DNA of 61,682 bases from Stieleria sedimenti (GTDB taxonomy: Bacteria > Planctomycetota > Planctomycetia > Pirellulales > Pirellulaceae), in the NCBI RefSeq assembly GCF_025060895.1, contig NZ_JANZKV010000158.1, positions 1-61,682 of the forward strand, given 5' to 3'. A model generated the notes under the pieces. That model made no database searches and was not told where the DNA came from. It worked only from the letters and a program-made list of their open reading frames with translations. The position numbers and the translations under genes were made by a program. Of this stretch, positions 1 through 8,900 are shown piece by piece; the first letter of the stretch is position 1, and every line of letters begins with the position of its first letter.

Positions 1-64
1 AAAGCCTGCACACCAACCCCGATGCCCGTTCGATTCAACGTAATACGGTTTCTCTGCGGCGGTC

Positions 65-1312
65 ATGACACAAATCGTTCTCTGTCCGAAATGCAATGTC
101 CGTGTTTCGGTCAGCGAAAGTCAGGCCGGTCGACGCGTGCGGTGCCCGGGTTGCTCGCAGCCGTTTTTGACCGCTCCGGTGGCCAATCAAGTCATCCAAA
201 GTGTCGCCGCGACGGATCACGACGAAGATTGGCTGGGGTTGAAGGATTTGCCGTCCGATTTGAACTTCGCGCCGCAGAAGGCGCCGCAAGCTTCGCCGGA
301 CATCGAGCAGTTCCGCGTCCGCTGCCCCAAGTGCGAGAGCATCAAGTACGTCAGCATCAGTCAGGTCGGCAGCACGGTGCGGTGCAACGATTGCCACAGC
401 CGGGTCAAAGTACCGCGACCTCCTAAGAAGCTGGTGTCGTCATCATCGCCGACACCAACGTCGCACCTGGCGTCCGATCCATTCCCCGACTCATTCCCGG
501 GTAGCGAAACCCATCCCTTTGAACGGCGGACGGAGAATGCCGGACTGGTCATCGAATCGGTGATGAAGTCGGCGGAAGTGGACGTCGAAGCGGAGGACCA
601 GAAGCTCAGCCGCGAAGAAAACGCGATGAGCAGCTGGACGAAATCGATCCTCAGCGTGTTCATCGATCCGGGAGTCGTGATTCATCTGGTTGCAGTCGCA
701 CTGTTCTTGGCACTGCCTGTCGCGGGGACGGTCGCGCGGCCACGGCTCGGATTTGCCACCTTTCCCTTCATGGCGATCGCGTTTTCGTTGGCGATGACCT
801 GCGGATTGGCGATCGTTCATGCGGTGGCCAACGGCAGCCGGACGGTCGAGGACTGGCCGACGATCGATCTGTACGCCTGGTTGGAATCCTGCCTGATCGT
901 CGGCGCCGCACTCGTTTGCTCGGTGACTCCCGCGCTGTTTTTGGCAACGCTGTTTTCGTCCCGCGCTTTGGTCACGGTGGGATTGATGCTGTTCGGGGCG
1001 CACCTCGTGTTTCCCTATGTCGTGCTGTCGATTCTGGACAACCAGACGGTCATGGCACCGATCTCGCTGGATGTGCTCCGTGGCTTCAAACGATCTCGCC
1101 AGGAATGCCGCGTGTTTTATGTTGCGGCCGGTGCGACGCTCGCCGCGCCGCTGGTGTATTTTTGGTTTGCACCACCGGAACCGCTGTATGCGGGAATCGG
1201 CGCGGCGCTGTGCGTCGTGATCGCGTTCCTGTACGCCGCGATGCTGGGGCGTTTTGCGTATTCGTTGGCAATCAACGAAGAAGAGGAGCATGCACTTCAG
1301 CGGGAAGCGTGA
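65..1312 (+). CDS. Double zinc-ribbon, multi-pass membrane protein
   Basis: A 415-aa protein of unknown specific function. Its N-terminus carries two treble-clef/zinc-ribbon-like units: C7-x2-C10 with C27-x2-C30, and C87-x2-C90 with C107-x2-C110. Both resemble the MJ0042/zinc-ribbon segments common at the start of planctomycete membrane proteins. A polar, Ser/Pro-rich linker covers residues 115-190. It is followed by about six hydrophobic segments between residues 195 and 405, for example the stretches containing VVIHLVAVALFLALPVAG and LYAGIGAALCVVIAFLY. The protein therefore probably sits in the inner membrane with its metal-binding head in the cytoplasm. The ATG at 65 places the first Cys pair directly at the N-terminus, which supports this start. 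It converges with the minus-strand gene that ends at 1390. No partner or substrate can be named. Confidence 0.85.
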   Translation: MTQIVLCPKCNVRVSVSESQAGRRVRCPGCSQPFLTAPVANQVIQSVAATDHDEDWLGLKDLPSDLNFAPQKAPQASPDIEQFRVRCPKCESIKYVSISQVGSTVRCNDCHSRVKVPRPPKKLVSSSSPTPTSHLASDPFPDSFPGSETHPFERRTENAGLVIESVMKSAEVDVEAEDQKLSREENAMSSWTKSILSVFIDPGVVIHLVAVALFLALPVAGTVARPRLGFATFPFMAIAFSLAMTCGLAIVHAVANGSRTVEDWPTIDLYAWLESCLIVGAALVCSVTPALFLATLFSSRALVTVGLMLFGAHLVFPYVVLSILDNQTVMAPISLDVLRGFKRSRQECRVFYVAAGATLAAPLVYFWFAPPEPLYAGIGAALCVVIAFLYAAMLGRFAYSLAINEEEEHALQREA

Positions 1313-1374
1313 GCGAGCGGCGCGTGGGGGAGTTCGCGGTCATCACGCGCCACTGGCTGACGCCACGTGCTGGT

Positions 1375-1389
1375 ATGCCGGTGCGGCAT
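1375..1389. terminator. Short perfect inverted repeat between convergent genes
   Basis: A 6-bp perfect stem (1375-1380 with 1384-1389) with a 3-base loop sits immediately past the minus-strand stop at 1390 and 62 bp past the plus-strand stop at 1312. There is no T-run, so it is only a weak candidate for a bidirectional terminator. Confidence 0.25.
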
Positions 1390-2748
1390 TCACGCCTTGT
1401 CGATCAACGGCCTGAGTTGATCACAGAACAGCTCCAGCAACGCTTTGGTATCGTTTTCGCCGAACAGGTAGGGATCACAGCGAAGGGAAAAGCTCAGCTT
1501 GCGGCCGTAGATGCTCGACGACAGCGTGCTGCGGGTGTGTTTGCGAAGCGGCGGCACTCCGGTGATCGCCTCCAATGTGAATTCATCGCAGGCGATCTTC
1601 CCGCGTTGCTTGGGCAATCGTCCGGTGAACCGACGCGAAGGGTCACCGGCATTGGAAAACACGCCGGTGGCCAGGCAGCCGCCGTGCTTGAGCAATTTTT
1701 GCAACATCGTCCCTTCCATCGCCGACGTCAGCGCGTTGACGAAGGCGGATTGGGGAGCGCCGTTTTTGAGTGCCAGCGTGTCCTTGATGACCAAATCCAT
1801 CAGCCGCTTGTCGTCTTCGATCTCGGCGGCCGACTTGGTGACGAACGTGCACGCGGTCATGTTGCACGCCGGGATTTCGAAATCTTGGCCGTCGCGCATG
1901 TCGGCCGGGACCAGCAAACGGATCTTGCGCGATCCGGTCGTCGGCCCGTTCCATTTCAGTGCCGCCTGAAACATCTTGCACAGGAACAGGTCGTTCAGCG
2001 TGCCGCCCTGGGACGTCGCGGCCGTCCGCAGCGTCGCCAGGTCGCCGGAGGAAAACTCTTGCTTGACCATCCCGGGCAGCACAAAGTTGCTCGGCGGCGT
2101 GGCCGGCGGCTTCAGCGGGGCGGTACGGGTGCTCAGATGATTCCAGCCTTCGGCGATCGCGATTTTCAGTTTCTTAAATCCGCTGTCGTGAATGCGGATG
2201 CTGCGCATTTTCGAGCGACGCACTTTCAACAACGCCGTGTCGAAATTCCCCAGTTCGACCTTGCCCTCGCAACTGGGCAGTCGCTTCATGTAGCATCCGA
2301 GCAGGTCACCGACGAAACGATAGGCTCCAGTACCGTCGCAGGCCGAATGGTGAAACTGCATCGTGATCCGCGCCGAATCGGCGGCCTGCCGGACCCAGAT
2401 GAGGAGGCCGGTTTCGGTTCGAATGTCGATGTAGCCGTTGTTCTTGAAATCCATCGGCACGTCGCCGTCGGCCCAATCGACCGGTGGCACCTTGTCAGGA
2501 GCCAAGACCCAACAGAGACGATTTTTCTTGGCCAGTTCGATGACGCAGAACAGCAGGGGATGGCGTACCAACGCCTCCTCGAGCGCAGCTTGAAAGAGGT
2601 CTGGATCCAGCCGGCCTGAAAAGTCCAGGTCCAGGAAGAACGACATCGTGTACTCGGGACTGTCGTCGATCAGAAAAAACCAATCGATCGGCGGCACGTA
2701 GAGCGGAAAGGTACGCCCGTAGTCGGGAAGATTCGTTTGGATGGACAT
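1390..2748 (-). CDS. Condensation-domain / PapA-like acyltransferase
   Basis: From the ATG at 2748 this is a 452-aa protein of the chloramphenicol-acetyltransferase-like condensation superfamily (NRPS C-domains, PapA-type and alcohol acyltransferases). The hallmark HHxxxD motif is present as HHSACD at residues 133-138, preceded by the usual N-terminal lobe (LDPDLFQAALEEALVRHPLL). The C-terminal lobe contains NDLFLCKMFQAAL and a conserved-looking PADMRDG region. It probably transfers an acyl group from CoA or a carrier to a hydroxyl or amine, but the substrate is unknown. No PKS, NRPS or carrier-protein gene is in the window, so it looks stand-alone. An in-frame ATG 45 bp upstream (2793) would add 15 residues that do not fit the family; I prefer 2748. 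There is no signal peptide, so it should be cytosolic. Confidence 0.8.
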   Translation of the reverse strand: MSIQTNLPDYGRTFPLYVPPIDWFFLIDDSPEYTMSFFLDLDFSGRLDPDLFQAALEEALVRHPLLFCVIELAKKNRLCWVLAPDKVPPVDWADGDVPMDFKNNGYIDIRTETGLLIWVRQAADSARITMQFHHSACDGTGAYRFVGDLLGCYMKRLPSCEGKVELGNFDTALLKVRRSKMRSIRIHDSGFKKLKIAIAEGWNHLSTRTAPLKPPATPPSNFVLPGMVKQEFSSGDLATLRTAATSQGGTLNDLFLCKMFQAALKWNGPTTGSRKIRLLVPADMRDGQDFEIPACNMTACTFVTKSAAEIEDDKRLMDLVIKDTLALKNGAPQSAFVNALTSAMEGTMLQKLLKHGGCLATGVFSNAGDPSRRFTGRLPKQRGKIACDEFTLEAITGVPPLRKHTRSTLSSSIYGRKLSFSLRCDPYLFGENDTKALLELFCDQLRPLIDKA

Positions 2749-3156
2749 GGAGATTTCGATTCGTGAATCGAGCGAACCGGTGGCCTGCATCATTGCAGAG
2801 CGTTTTCACCGCACGCGCCATCGCACAAGACTAATAGTCACAGCGGTATTCTGACAGCGGGGTGAGTATTTCAATGGCAGAAGATTTGGGAACGGGCGGC
2901 GGATCGACGGGATCAGAAAAGTGTGACGGTACGTCACGTCGCAAGGGTGTCCGCGGGAAAGTCGGCCCACGGATATCATGCAGCCTGGAATCCGTGGGTT
3001 CGCGCTGCCATCCGTGGGTTTTAATCGTTGCAGGTTTTCTACAGTAGCAATTTGAATCGGGGCGTTCGACGGTCGCACATCGGACGCGAGGAACTTCTCC
3101 AAGGCGATCGCCAGTGCTTCGTCAACTTTTAAACTAAGGGTGCCCCGTTTAAAAAC
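2749..3156. other. Intergenic region, no supported gene
   Basis: These 408 bases separate the candidate immunity gene from the acyltransferase gene. They hold the hairpin at 3127-3154 and an 11-base direct repeat (2990-3000 and 3010-3020) with a further inverted partial copy near 2967-2975. A 98-codon open frame on the minus strand (2806-3102) shows no recognisable domain or start context and is not annotated. The acyltransferase promoter is presumably here, but I see no convincing -35/-10 pair. Confidence 0.5.
3127..3154 (-). terminator. Hairpin downstream of the immunity gene
   Basis: A perfect 8-bp inverted repeat (3127-3134 with 3147-3154) encloses a second GGG/CCC stem (3138-3140 with 3143-3145). 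It starts 3 bases beyond the stop codon of the minus-strand gene ending at 3157. Its position fits the end of the giant-toxin-immunity transcription unit. The outer stem is AT-rich and is flanked by A/T runs. Confidence 0.5.
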
Positions 3157-3984
3157 CTACGTGCCGCGACCGAGAAAACGTTGCTTCCATTGGTCCCAAG
3201 CGTCTTGTTTCCAGAACATTTTCGGTTTTTCGAGTGGAAACGTGGATGTCGTGATCGCCCCTGCGAGCCGCCGACAATCTGATTCGGACAATGCCTGAAT
3301 GACCAGACAGGTTTTGATGTCTTGCCGCCAGATCGGCAACAACGCCTCCCAATCGAGATGTTTCAAGTGCTCCTGGGCATGTTCGGTCGACACGACGATG
3401 ATCCGGTTGGGGCCGTCAAAGATTCTCACCCCGTCACGCGCCAGTGCGGCACGAAACTCAGGATTCAGCCAAGTGTCTTCGGCGCGTTTGACCGACAGGT
3501 TTTCCTTGACGATCCGCTTCACCGCAGCGGCGGCTGACCTGGGGTAATCTTTCGGATTGTCGGCTAACACCTGATCGGACATGGCCAGAAACACGTCGTC
3601 TGATTCGACGGCTCGAACCAGAATCGACGTGATCTGTTCATCTGCAACCGTGGCCGGCAACTCGGCGTATAAGAACGACGGCAGATTCAGACACCCCGGC
3701 GCCGGGCTGGCCCCCATCATCAACAGTTGCCCGACGCGAAAGTCGCGGGCGGTGGAGCGCAGCGTCTGAAATTTTTCGCTTGATTTGAACGAGGCGGATT
3801 GAATGAACTTGCCCCATTGAGATTTTGACCGCTTCACAAAACTCGAAAGACTGGAATCGCCACCGGACTGTTCGATCAGGTCCAAGATCCCTTCGACCAG
3901 CCCCGTCAACGTCTCACGGGCAGCAGCGGGATCTCCGTCGAGATAGAAAACCATGCCCTTAGCGAAGTCCATGACCGACTCCAC
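3157..3984 (-). CDS. Candidate immunity protein for the upstream Hint-toxin
   Basis: A 275-aa protein that I do not recognise by family. It begins 33 bp after the stop of the toxin-like gene on the same strand and is followed by a hairpin. That is the position expected of a cognate immunity gene in polymorphic toxin loci. It has no signal peptide or membrane segment, is soluble and charged, and has an N-terminal helical region (ARETLTGLVEGILDLIEQ). The C-terminal half contains GVRIFDGPNRIIVVSTEHAQ and a Trp-rich tail (MFWKQDAWDQWKQRFLG). A cytosolic protein is what would be needed to neutralise a nuclease. The immunity role rests on gene order only. An alternative start is the Met five codons in. 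Confidence 0.6.
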   Translation of the reverse strand: MESVMDFAKGMVFYLDGDPAAARETLTGLVEGILDLIEQSGGDSSLSSFVKRSKSQWGKFIQSASFKSSEKFQTLRSTARDFRVGQLLMMGASPAPGCLNLPSFLYAELPATVADEQITSILVRAVESDDVFLAMSDQVLADNPKDYPRSAAAAVKRIVKENLSVKRAEDTWLNPEFRAALARDGVRIFDGPNRIIVVSTEHAQEHLKHLDWEALLPIWRQDIKTCLVIQALSESDCRRLAGAITTSTFPLEKPKMFWKQDAWDQWKQRFLGRGT

Positions 3985-4017
3985 CAGGCGATGAGTTTGG
4001 TTTGCGCGAAGGCTGGT

Positions 4018-4503
4018 TCAACGGTTGTACCTCAAAGCGATCGGTTCGACGCCGGTCCAATTCAAAATGTCATCAAACTGCCTGCTGGTCGCGCGATTGA
4101 ATCCCGGTCCCTTCAGGTCCCAAAATTCGGTCACGCCGCCTCTTGCAAATGTAAAATCCGGCAGACGATATTGTCCCTTGACGCCAAAACTCCCTCCCGG
4201 TTTGACGACGGATCCGAGACGAGACCCGCCGGAGGAAAACACGAGGCCCGTAATCCGAGTGATCCCCGTGTCGGCTCCGGGCAATTGAAGCGTCTTTTTG
4301 ACTTTGGCGTCAAGGATGAAACCGTAAATCATACTAGCCTGACTGTCACCGCCCCGTGCTGCTTGGAGGAGTCCACTGAATCGGGGGTCGCGACGCATCT
4401 CTTTTTCGACGTGACGACGAGCGGATTTCAGAACCGCGAATGCCTCGTCACGCAACAGATCCACTTGAGACTTGTTGCGTATCCGATCCGCCTTGGACTG
4501 ATA
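4018..4503 (-). other. Toxin domain, PD-(D/E)XK nuclease-like
   Basis: This is the coding part for residues 338-499 of the Hint-toxin, directly after the LLVHN-S junction. Helical charged residues (DRIRNKSQVDLLRDEAF, EKEMRRDPRFSG) precede a beta-rich core with LPDF and, 12 residues later, WDLKG. This is the spacing and hydrophobic context of a REase-fold active site. Release by cleavage at the Hint C-terminal Asn would leave a small soluble nuclease. The nuclease assignment is motif-level inference. Confidence 0.5.
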
Positions 4504-5517
4504 CGAATTGTGAACGAGTAGGCCCTGCTCGCCGACGAAGTAGACGTGTTCGCCGTAGACCTCGAGGTTGTAAACCCACTGCGGACCGGGCCGTGGCAGT
4601 TTGCTCTCGATTCGTTTCGTTTCGCCGTGAAACGTGACCACCCGCTCACCGATTTCCATCTCTCCGATGGGGACAAATCGCTGTTGGTCGACCGACCAAA
4701 ATGGATGGTTATCCGTCACGCCGACGGGAGCCGATCCGTCCTGGAAGTGAACGTCCAAGACGGCCGACGAAGGCGGGTGAGAGAACGTCGCGGTGACAAC
4801 CTGACCCTCGCCCGGGTGAACCGAAACCGACGGCTCGATGGATGTCACATAGGCGGTGCCGACCGCGCCCATCTCGGGCAAATCCAGCTCAACGGACAAT
4901 CCGACCAGGTCCATTTCACGCCAGTCCAATTCGGCTTCGACGGCCAGCAGATGCCGAAACGCCGGTCGCAGCGGCGAATGCGCGACACGTTTACGATCCG
5001 TATTCGGCTCAAAGTCGACCAGAGAGCGGATCGTCGTCGGAGGCGAATTGCCGTTTCGTGGCCGCACCACAAATCCGACTTGTTCGATGAACCACTGCTC
5101 CGGTCGGAGCAGTTCGACGTTCAGAACCGGTGTCCCATTTCCGTCGCCGAGGTCGGCCGTCGGCGGGTGGGCAGGCAAAGGCATTTTCAGCGACAAGTGA
5201 ATCCATTCATCCCACCGCGGTTCTTGCCAAGTCGATCGTTCCAGATCCGAAATCTCCGGGTTGGCCGCCAGCACGCGGTCGCCTACCCGCAACGCGTCGA
5301 TCGGTTTGGTCGCGTGAGCGGCCATCCCCGGTTGAACGGGTTCCAAAGCCGCGAGTGTCGTTCTTGGATCCGTGGGGTTCGCCATCGGCGTTTCGGTTAG
5401 AAACGGAATCGCACTTCCAAAGATCAACCGTGCGGAGACGGCCAATCCGACGATCAAAATCGACATTGCCGCGAGTGAGCGTCGAGCGGATGGCGAGTGT
5501 TTCGTTGAAGCGGACAT
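4018..5517 (-). CDS. Membrane-anchored C-terminal Hint half fused to a PD-(D/E)XK-like toxin domain
   Basis: From the ATG at 5517 this is a 499-aa protein. Residues 15-37 (RSLAAMSILIVGLAVSARL) form a signal-anchor-like hydrophobic segment. Residues 73-337 look like the later part of a Hint domain: IDALRVGDRVLA (residues 73-84), a long insertion, DNHPFW with the conserved His (269-274), and the C-terminal block VYNLEVYGEHVYFVG ending LLVHN-S (N337). The expected N-terminal Cys block is missing here but occurs at the end of the preceding gene. Residues 338-499 form a separate C-terminal domain with LPDFTF (D454), then EFWDLKG (D467, K469). This resembles the D-x(n)-(D/E)-x-K core of restriction-endonuclease-fold toxins. 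The frame is open up to an ATG at 5667, overlapping the giant gene, but the first 50 codons look non-coding. There is no Shine-Dalgarno site. It is followed 33 bp later by a candidate immunity gene. Confidence 0.75.
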   Translation of the reverse strand: MSASTKHSPSARRSLAAMSILIVGLAVSARLIFGSAIPFLTETPMANPTDPRTTLAALEPVQPGMAAHATKPIDALRVGDRVLAANPEISDLERSTWQEPRWDEWIHLSLKMPLPAHPPTADLGDGNGTPVLNVELLRPEQWFIEQVGFVVRPRNGNSPPTTIRSLVDFEPNTDRKRVAHSPLRPAFRHLLAVEAELDWREMDLVGLSVELDLPEMGAVGTAYVTSIEPSVSVHPGEGQVVTATFSHPPSSAVLDVHFQDGSAPVGVTDNHPFWSVDQQRFVPIGEMEIGERVVTFHGETKRIESKLPRPGPQWVYNLEVYGEHVYFVGEQGLLVHNSYQSKADRIRNKSQVDLLRDEAFAVLKSARRHVEKEMRRDPRFSGLLQAARGGDSQASMIYGFILDAKVKKTLQLPGADTGITRITGLVFSSGGSRLGSVVKPGGSFGVKGQYRLPDFTFARGGVTEFWDLKGPGFNRATSRQFDDILNWTGVEPIALRYNR

Positions 5518-5588
5518 GGGACGATTGGGTTGTTGGGCAATTCGATGGATGGAAGAGAACGATTGGCAGTGAAGACGGACGGTGACGG

Positions 5589-5924
5589 TCAACCGAACCC
5601 GAGTTTCCGGATCGGCTGGGATGTGGAATGCGGATCCGACCACAACATGTCCGCCAGCTCTTGCCATTTGTCATCCGACGCGCCGAAGACCGAGTCGATG
5701 CACCGCGCGTGATCGGGCTCCTCCTCGTCTTCTTCACGGCGGTTCGGCTTGATCAACGCTGCGAAGGAAAGGGAGCTGAGGATCGCCAGGGAAATTCCGG
5801 CTCCCAATTGGACCGTCGAGGGACTGGCCGCGGCGGCAAGGATCGGCAAGGGTTGCGAGCCGGCGGCGAACAGGTGGCCGGCTGCAGTTGTCGGCACCCA
5901 AACGAGCGTGTCGGCGACAAAGCA
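5589..5924 (-). other. N-terminal part of a second Hint domain, with membrane segment, at the end of the giant gene
   Basis: Residues 13870-13980. CFVADTLVWVP is the typical Hint/intein-like N-terminal block with the nucleophilic Cys. It is followed by a hydrophobic helix (LGAGISLAILSSLSFAALI), then a basic NRRE and an acidic EEDEEE tail, then the stop. No His block and no C-terminal HN block follow in this protein. Both occur in the next gene, so the domain is divided. Confidence 0.75.
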
Positions 5925-8900
5925 CTTGATGTACAACACACTGGTCAGGTCGGTGACGCTGGAAATCGTCGTGGCAAACTCCAATGTCGTGGCGAGGTCC
6001 AAACCGGCCATGTGTCCGAAGGCCATTCCGCCGACCGCGGCGAGACCGCCCGGAGCAACGGCGGTCGCGGCGTAGCCCAAACTGCCGCTGCGGGCATAGG
6101 CGGCCACGCCGGTCGCGGCCAGCCCGCCGATCATCGTCCCGAGCGCCGATCCGGCGCGGTGTCCAAAGTTGTACGCCTGGAACAATTCGGCTTTCGAGTT
6201 GCCATCGCTGGTGAGCATACCGATCGAACCGCCGATTAGACCGAACGTCGCGCCGAAGGGATTGGTGACACCATTGATCGCCCCCTTGAATGCGTCGTTG
6301 AACGTGAAAGTCTTTCCGCTCAAATCGGATCGAATGTAGGCATCGACCACGCCGTAGGACGCACCGGCAAACAAGATGACGGCACCGGCGGTACCGAACG
6401 TGGCGACCGTCGCGACGGCGGACAAACCCGCGATCGCCAGCGTGGTTCCTTTCACGCCGAACAGGGTGTTGTTATTCATGCCGTCAAAGCCGGCATCGAT
6501 AATGGACGCCCCAAGATCGTTGTTGAAGTGATAAACGAACCCGCCGACCATCACCACACCGAGATTCAGTGTGTCCGTCAGCGCATTGGACAGGATCGTC
6601 GTGATCTCACCCATCAACGTTTCTTTGAAGTTGAACACCCATGGGTGATTTTTGACAAAATCGACCATCTCCTGCGTGCGGTTGGCGACGCCTTCGGCCC
6701 AGTTGGTGAGTTCCTCGATCAGCACCGGAACCAACGCATTGCCGTACGTGTACAAGCCGAATGAGTCGTTGTGCACCAAGACAAAGTGATCGGTGCCGGG
6801 GAGACGCACGTGATAGTTGTGCTGCTCGGCGACACAGAAGTTGTAGACCGGCACCGCAGCCGATTGGTTTCGCAGGATCGATGTGATCGTTAACGCCGCT
6901 CCCGCGGCGTCGAGCAGCTGATCCCCGGGCAACAGGTCTTGCGCAAGCACCCAGCGACCGGGCAATCCCGCCGGCCGTTCGACCGCAGCAGTTTCCGCTT
7001 CATCGCGGGAAACGACGAAGAACGGGTGCCCGGCGGTGGTGCTGAGGCTGGAGTTGCCGATCTGGATGTCGAGCAGTCGCTGCGGATCGTTGTGGTACGT
7101 TTCGCTGACCGTGGCCGCGATGGTTGCCGGTTCTGCCGGCAGCCCGATGTCGCCCGCTGCCCCGGTCGACGCAATGCCGATCATGTCCAGTGCACTCAAC
7201 TGTGCCGCAGCGACGCGATCGCCGGCGACGACTGTTTCGATTCGTTTCGCCGTCCCGTCGGCCATCAAGACTTCCGTGCCAGCGGGGAAGCAGTACTGGT
7301 CGACCGCATCAGCGCCGGCCATGACGTATTGCGTCATCAATCCGCTGCCCGAAATCGAGCTTCCCGGCGTGATCGAACCCAACGTCGCCGACTGGATTCC
7401 CCGAAACGCGGCAGCGGCAAGTGTTCCGGTTTGGTCGACCGCGACCGATGTCACCGCGGTCGCGGCGATCGCGGCAAGTTGCTCGGCGCCACCGGCGGTC
7501 GGCAGACTCGGGGGCGTTCCCATGAACATCGGAACGCCGATCGGCGAATGATCCAACATGCCCGGCGTCCCGCTGACCGCGTTGGAGGTATCGGTGTAGT
7601 CGACCAGATGATCGTATCGCCCCGACCCGCTGAAGCTGATCGCGATGTCGCCGTCAACATAGTTACCTTGTTGCGTGACAGCTAGATCCACCGCTTCGGC
7701 AATCGCGGTCGTCGTCCCGTCGACGGTGCGAGTCCCCGTAACCGAGCCCTCGACGTCGGTCGTTCTAGAGAAAACGCCGGTTTCGGTGTTGGTCGTTTCG
7801 GTTTCCGTGAAGGTGTCTTCGCCGGTCAGGTCAACGGAAAAGACTCCCGAAGCATTGGAGCCGGATTGCGTGAGGGTGTACGAATCGGTCCCGGTCGTCG
7901 TACTCGTTGCCTGGCCGGTCAGCGTTTGCACATCGGCCGTCCGGCTGTAAGTTTTCTCGCCGTTGCCGGCCAGATTGGATTGCCCCGCGGCGCCGCGGTC
8001 GATGACCTGGGTGAAGGAATACGTTTGGGTGCCGGCGGTCAGATGCTGGAAGATTCCGGTGATGTCGTTGCCGCTGGTATCCGTTTGCGCGACGTCGGTC
8101 GAGGTGGAATCAAAATCGACTTGAATGCCGCCGACCGAACCGTCTTGCGTCAGCGTGGTGGTCGTGGTCGATGCGGTCTGACTGGTCACCTCGCCGGTGA
8201 CCAGATTTCCGCTTCCGGCCAACGTCGACACACTGGTCACCGCGTTGGCGGCGGTGTGGTCATGCAGCCCGTCGGTGGTCAGGACGGTTTGGGTCGTGGT
8301 GACGCTGGACGCGGACGTTCCGGTTTGCGTGTACAGTCCCGTGATCGAATTCCCGGATCGTGTCTCCTCGGAATCACCGGTCATCGATTCGTTGACGGTG
8401 AGCGTGGTTCCGGCGGTGTCGGTCAATCCCCGCGTGATCGTCCCGGACGAATCCGATTCGCTGGACCGTTGGAAGGTACCGACGACTCGGTTTCCGGTTT
8501 CGGTTGCTGCAGACGTGTCGCTGATCGTCGACGTGGCGGAATACGTGTCCGTTCTTGTTCCCGATTCGGTCAGCGACACGGTTTGCGAGGTAGAATCGCT
8601 GGTCGAGTAGACTCCCGTGATTCGATTGCTGGTCGAATCCGAACTCGATGTGCCGGTCTGGCTGACCGTCTTTTGATCGGTTCCGTCGACATAGGTGGTG
8701 GTTTTGGTGTAATCATAGCTGTCGCTCGATTCGGAGGCCGCCGTCGTCGCGGTGGTAATCGTGTTACCCGACGAATCGGTCGCGGTGGTCATCGACGTCG
8801 TTTCGGTCAGATGAAACGAACGGTCGCCGATCGTGCCGGACTGTGTGGTGGACGACGAATCAATCGACTCGGTGGCGTCCGCAAACTCTCCGGTGATACG

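Noticed and set aside
1-64. Possible gene end at the left edge
   Set aside because: Only 64 bases are present, with no clear reading frame continuing into the window.
916-2619. 567-codon plus-strand frame across two genes
   Set aside because: It spans the end of the zinc-ribbon gene out of frame and the antisense of the acyltransferase; its composition is non-coding.
2806-3102. 98-codon minus-strand frame in the intergenic region
   Set aside because: No recognisable domain, no good start context, and it runs over direct repeats; not enough support.
5517-5667. Upstream start of the toxin gene at 5667
   Set aside because: It would overlap the giant gene and add 50 residues of atypical sequence before the signal-anchor helix; the ATG at 5517 fits better.
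5592-5670. Programmed -1 frameshift joining giant and toxin genes
   Set aside because: The toxin frame is -1 relative to the giant frame here, but I found no X-XXY-YYZ slippery heptamer in the shared open stretch and no obvious stimulatory structure. A mutation or a true two-gene split is more likely.
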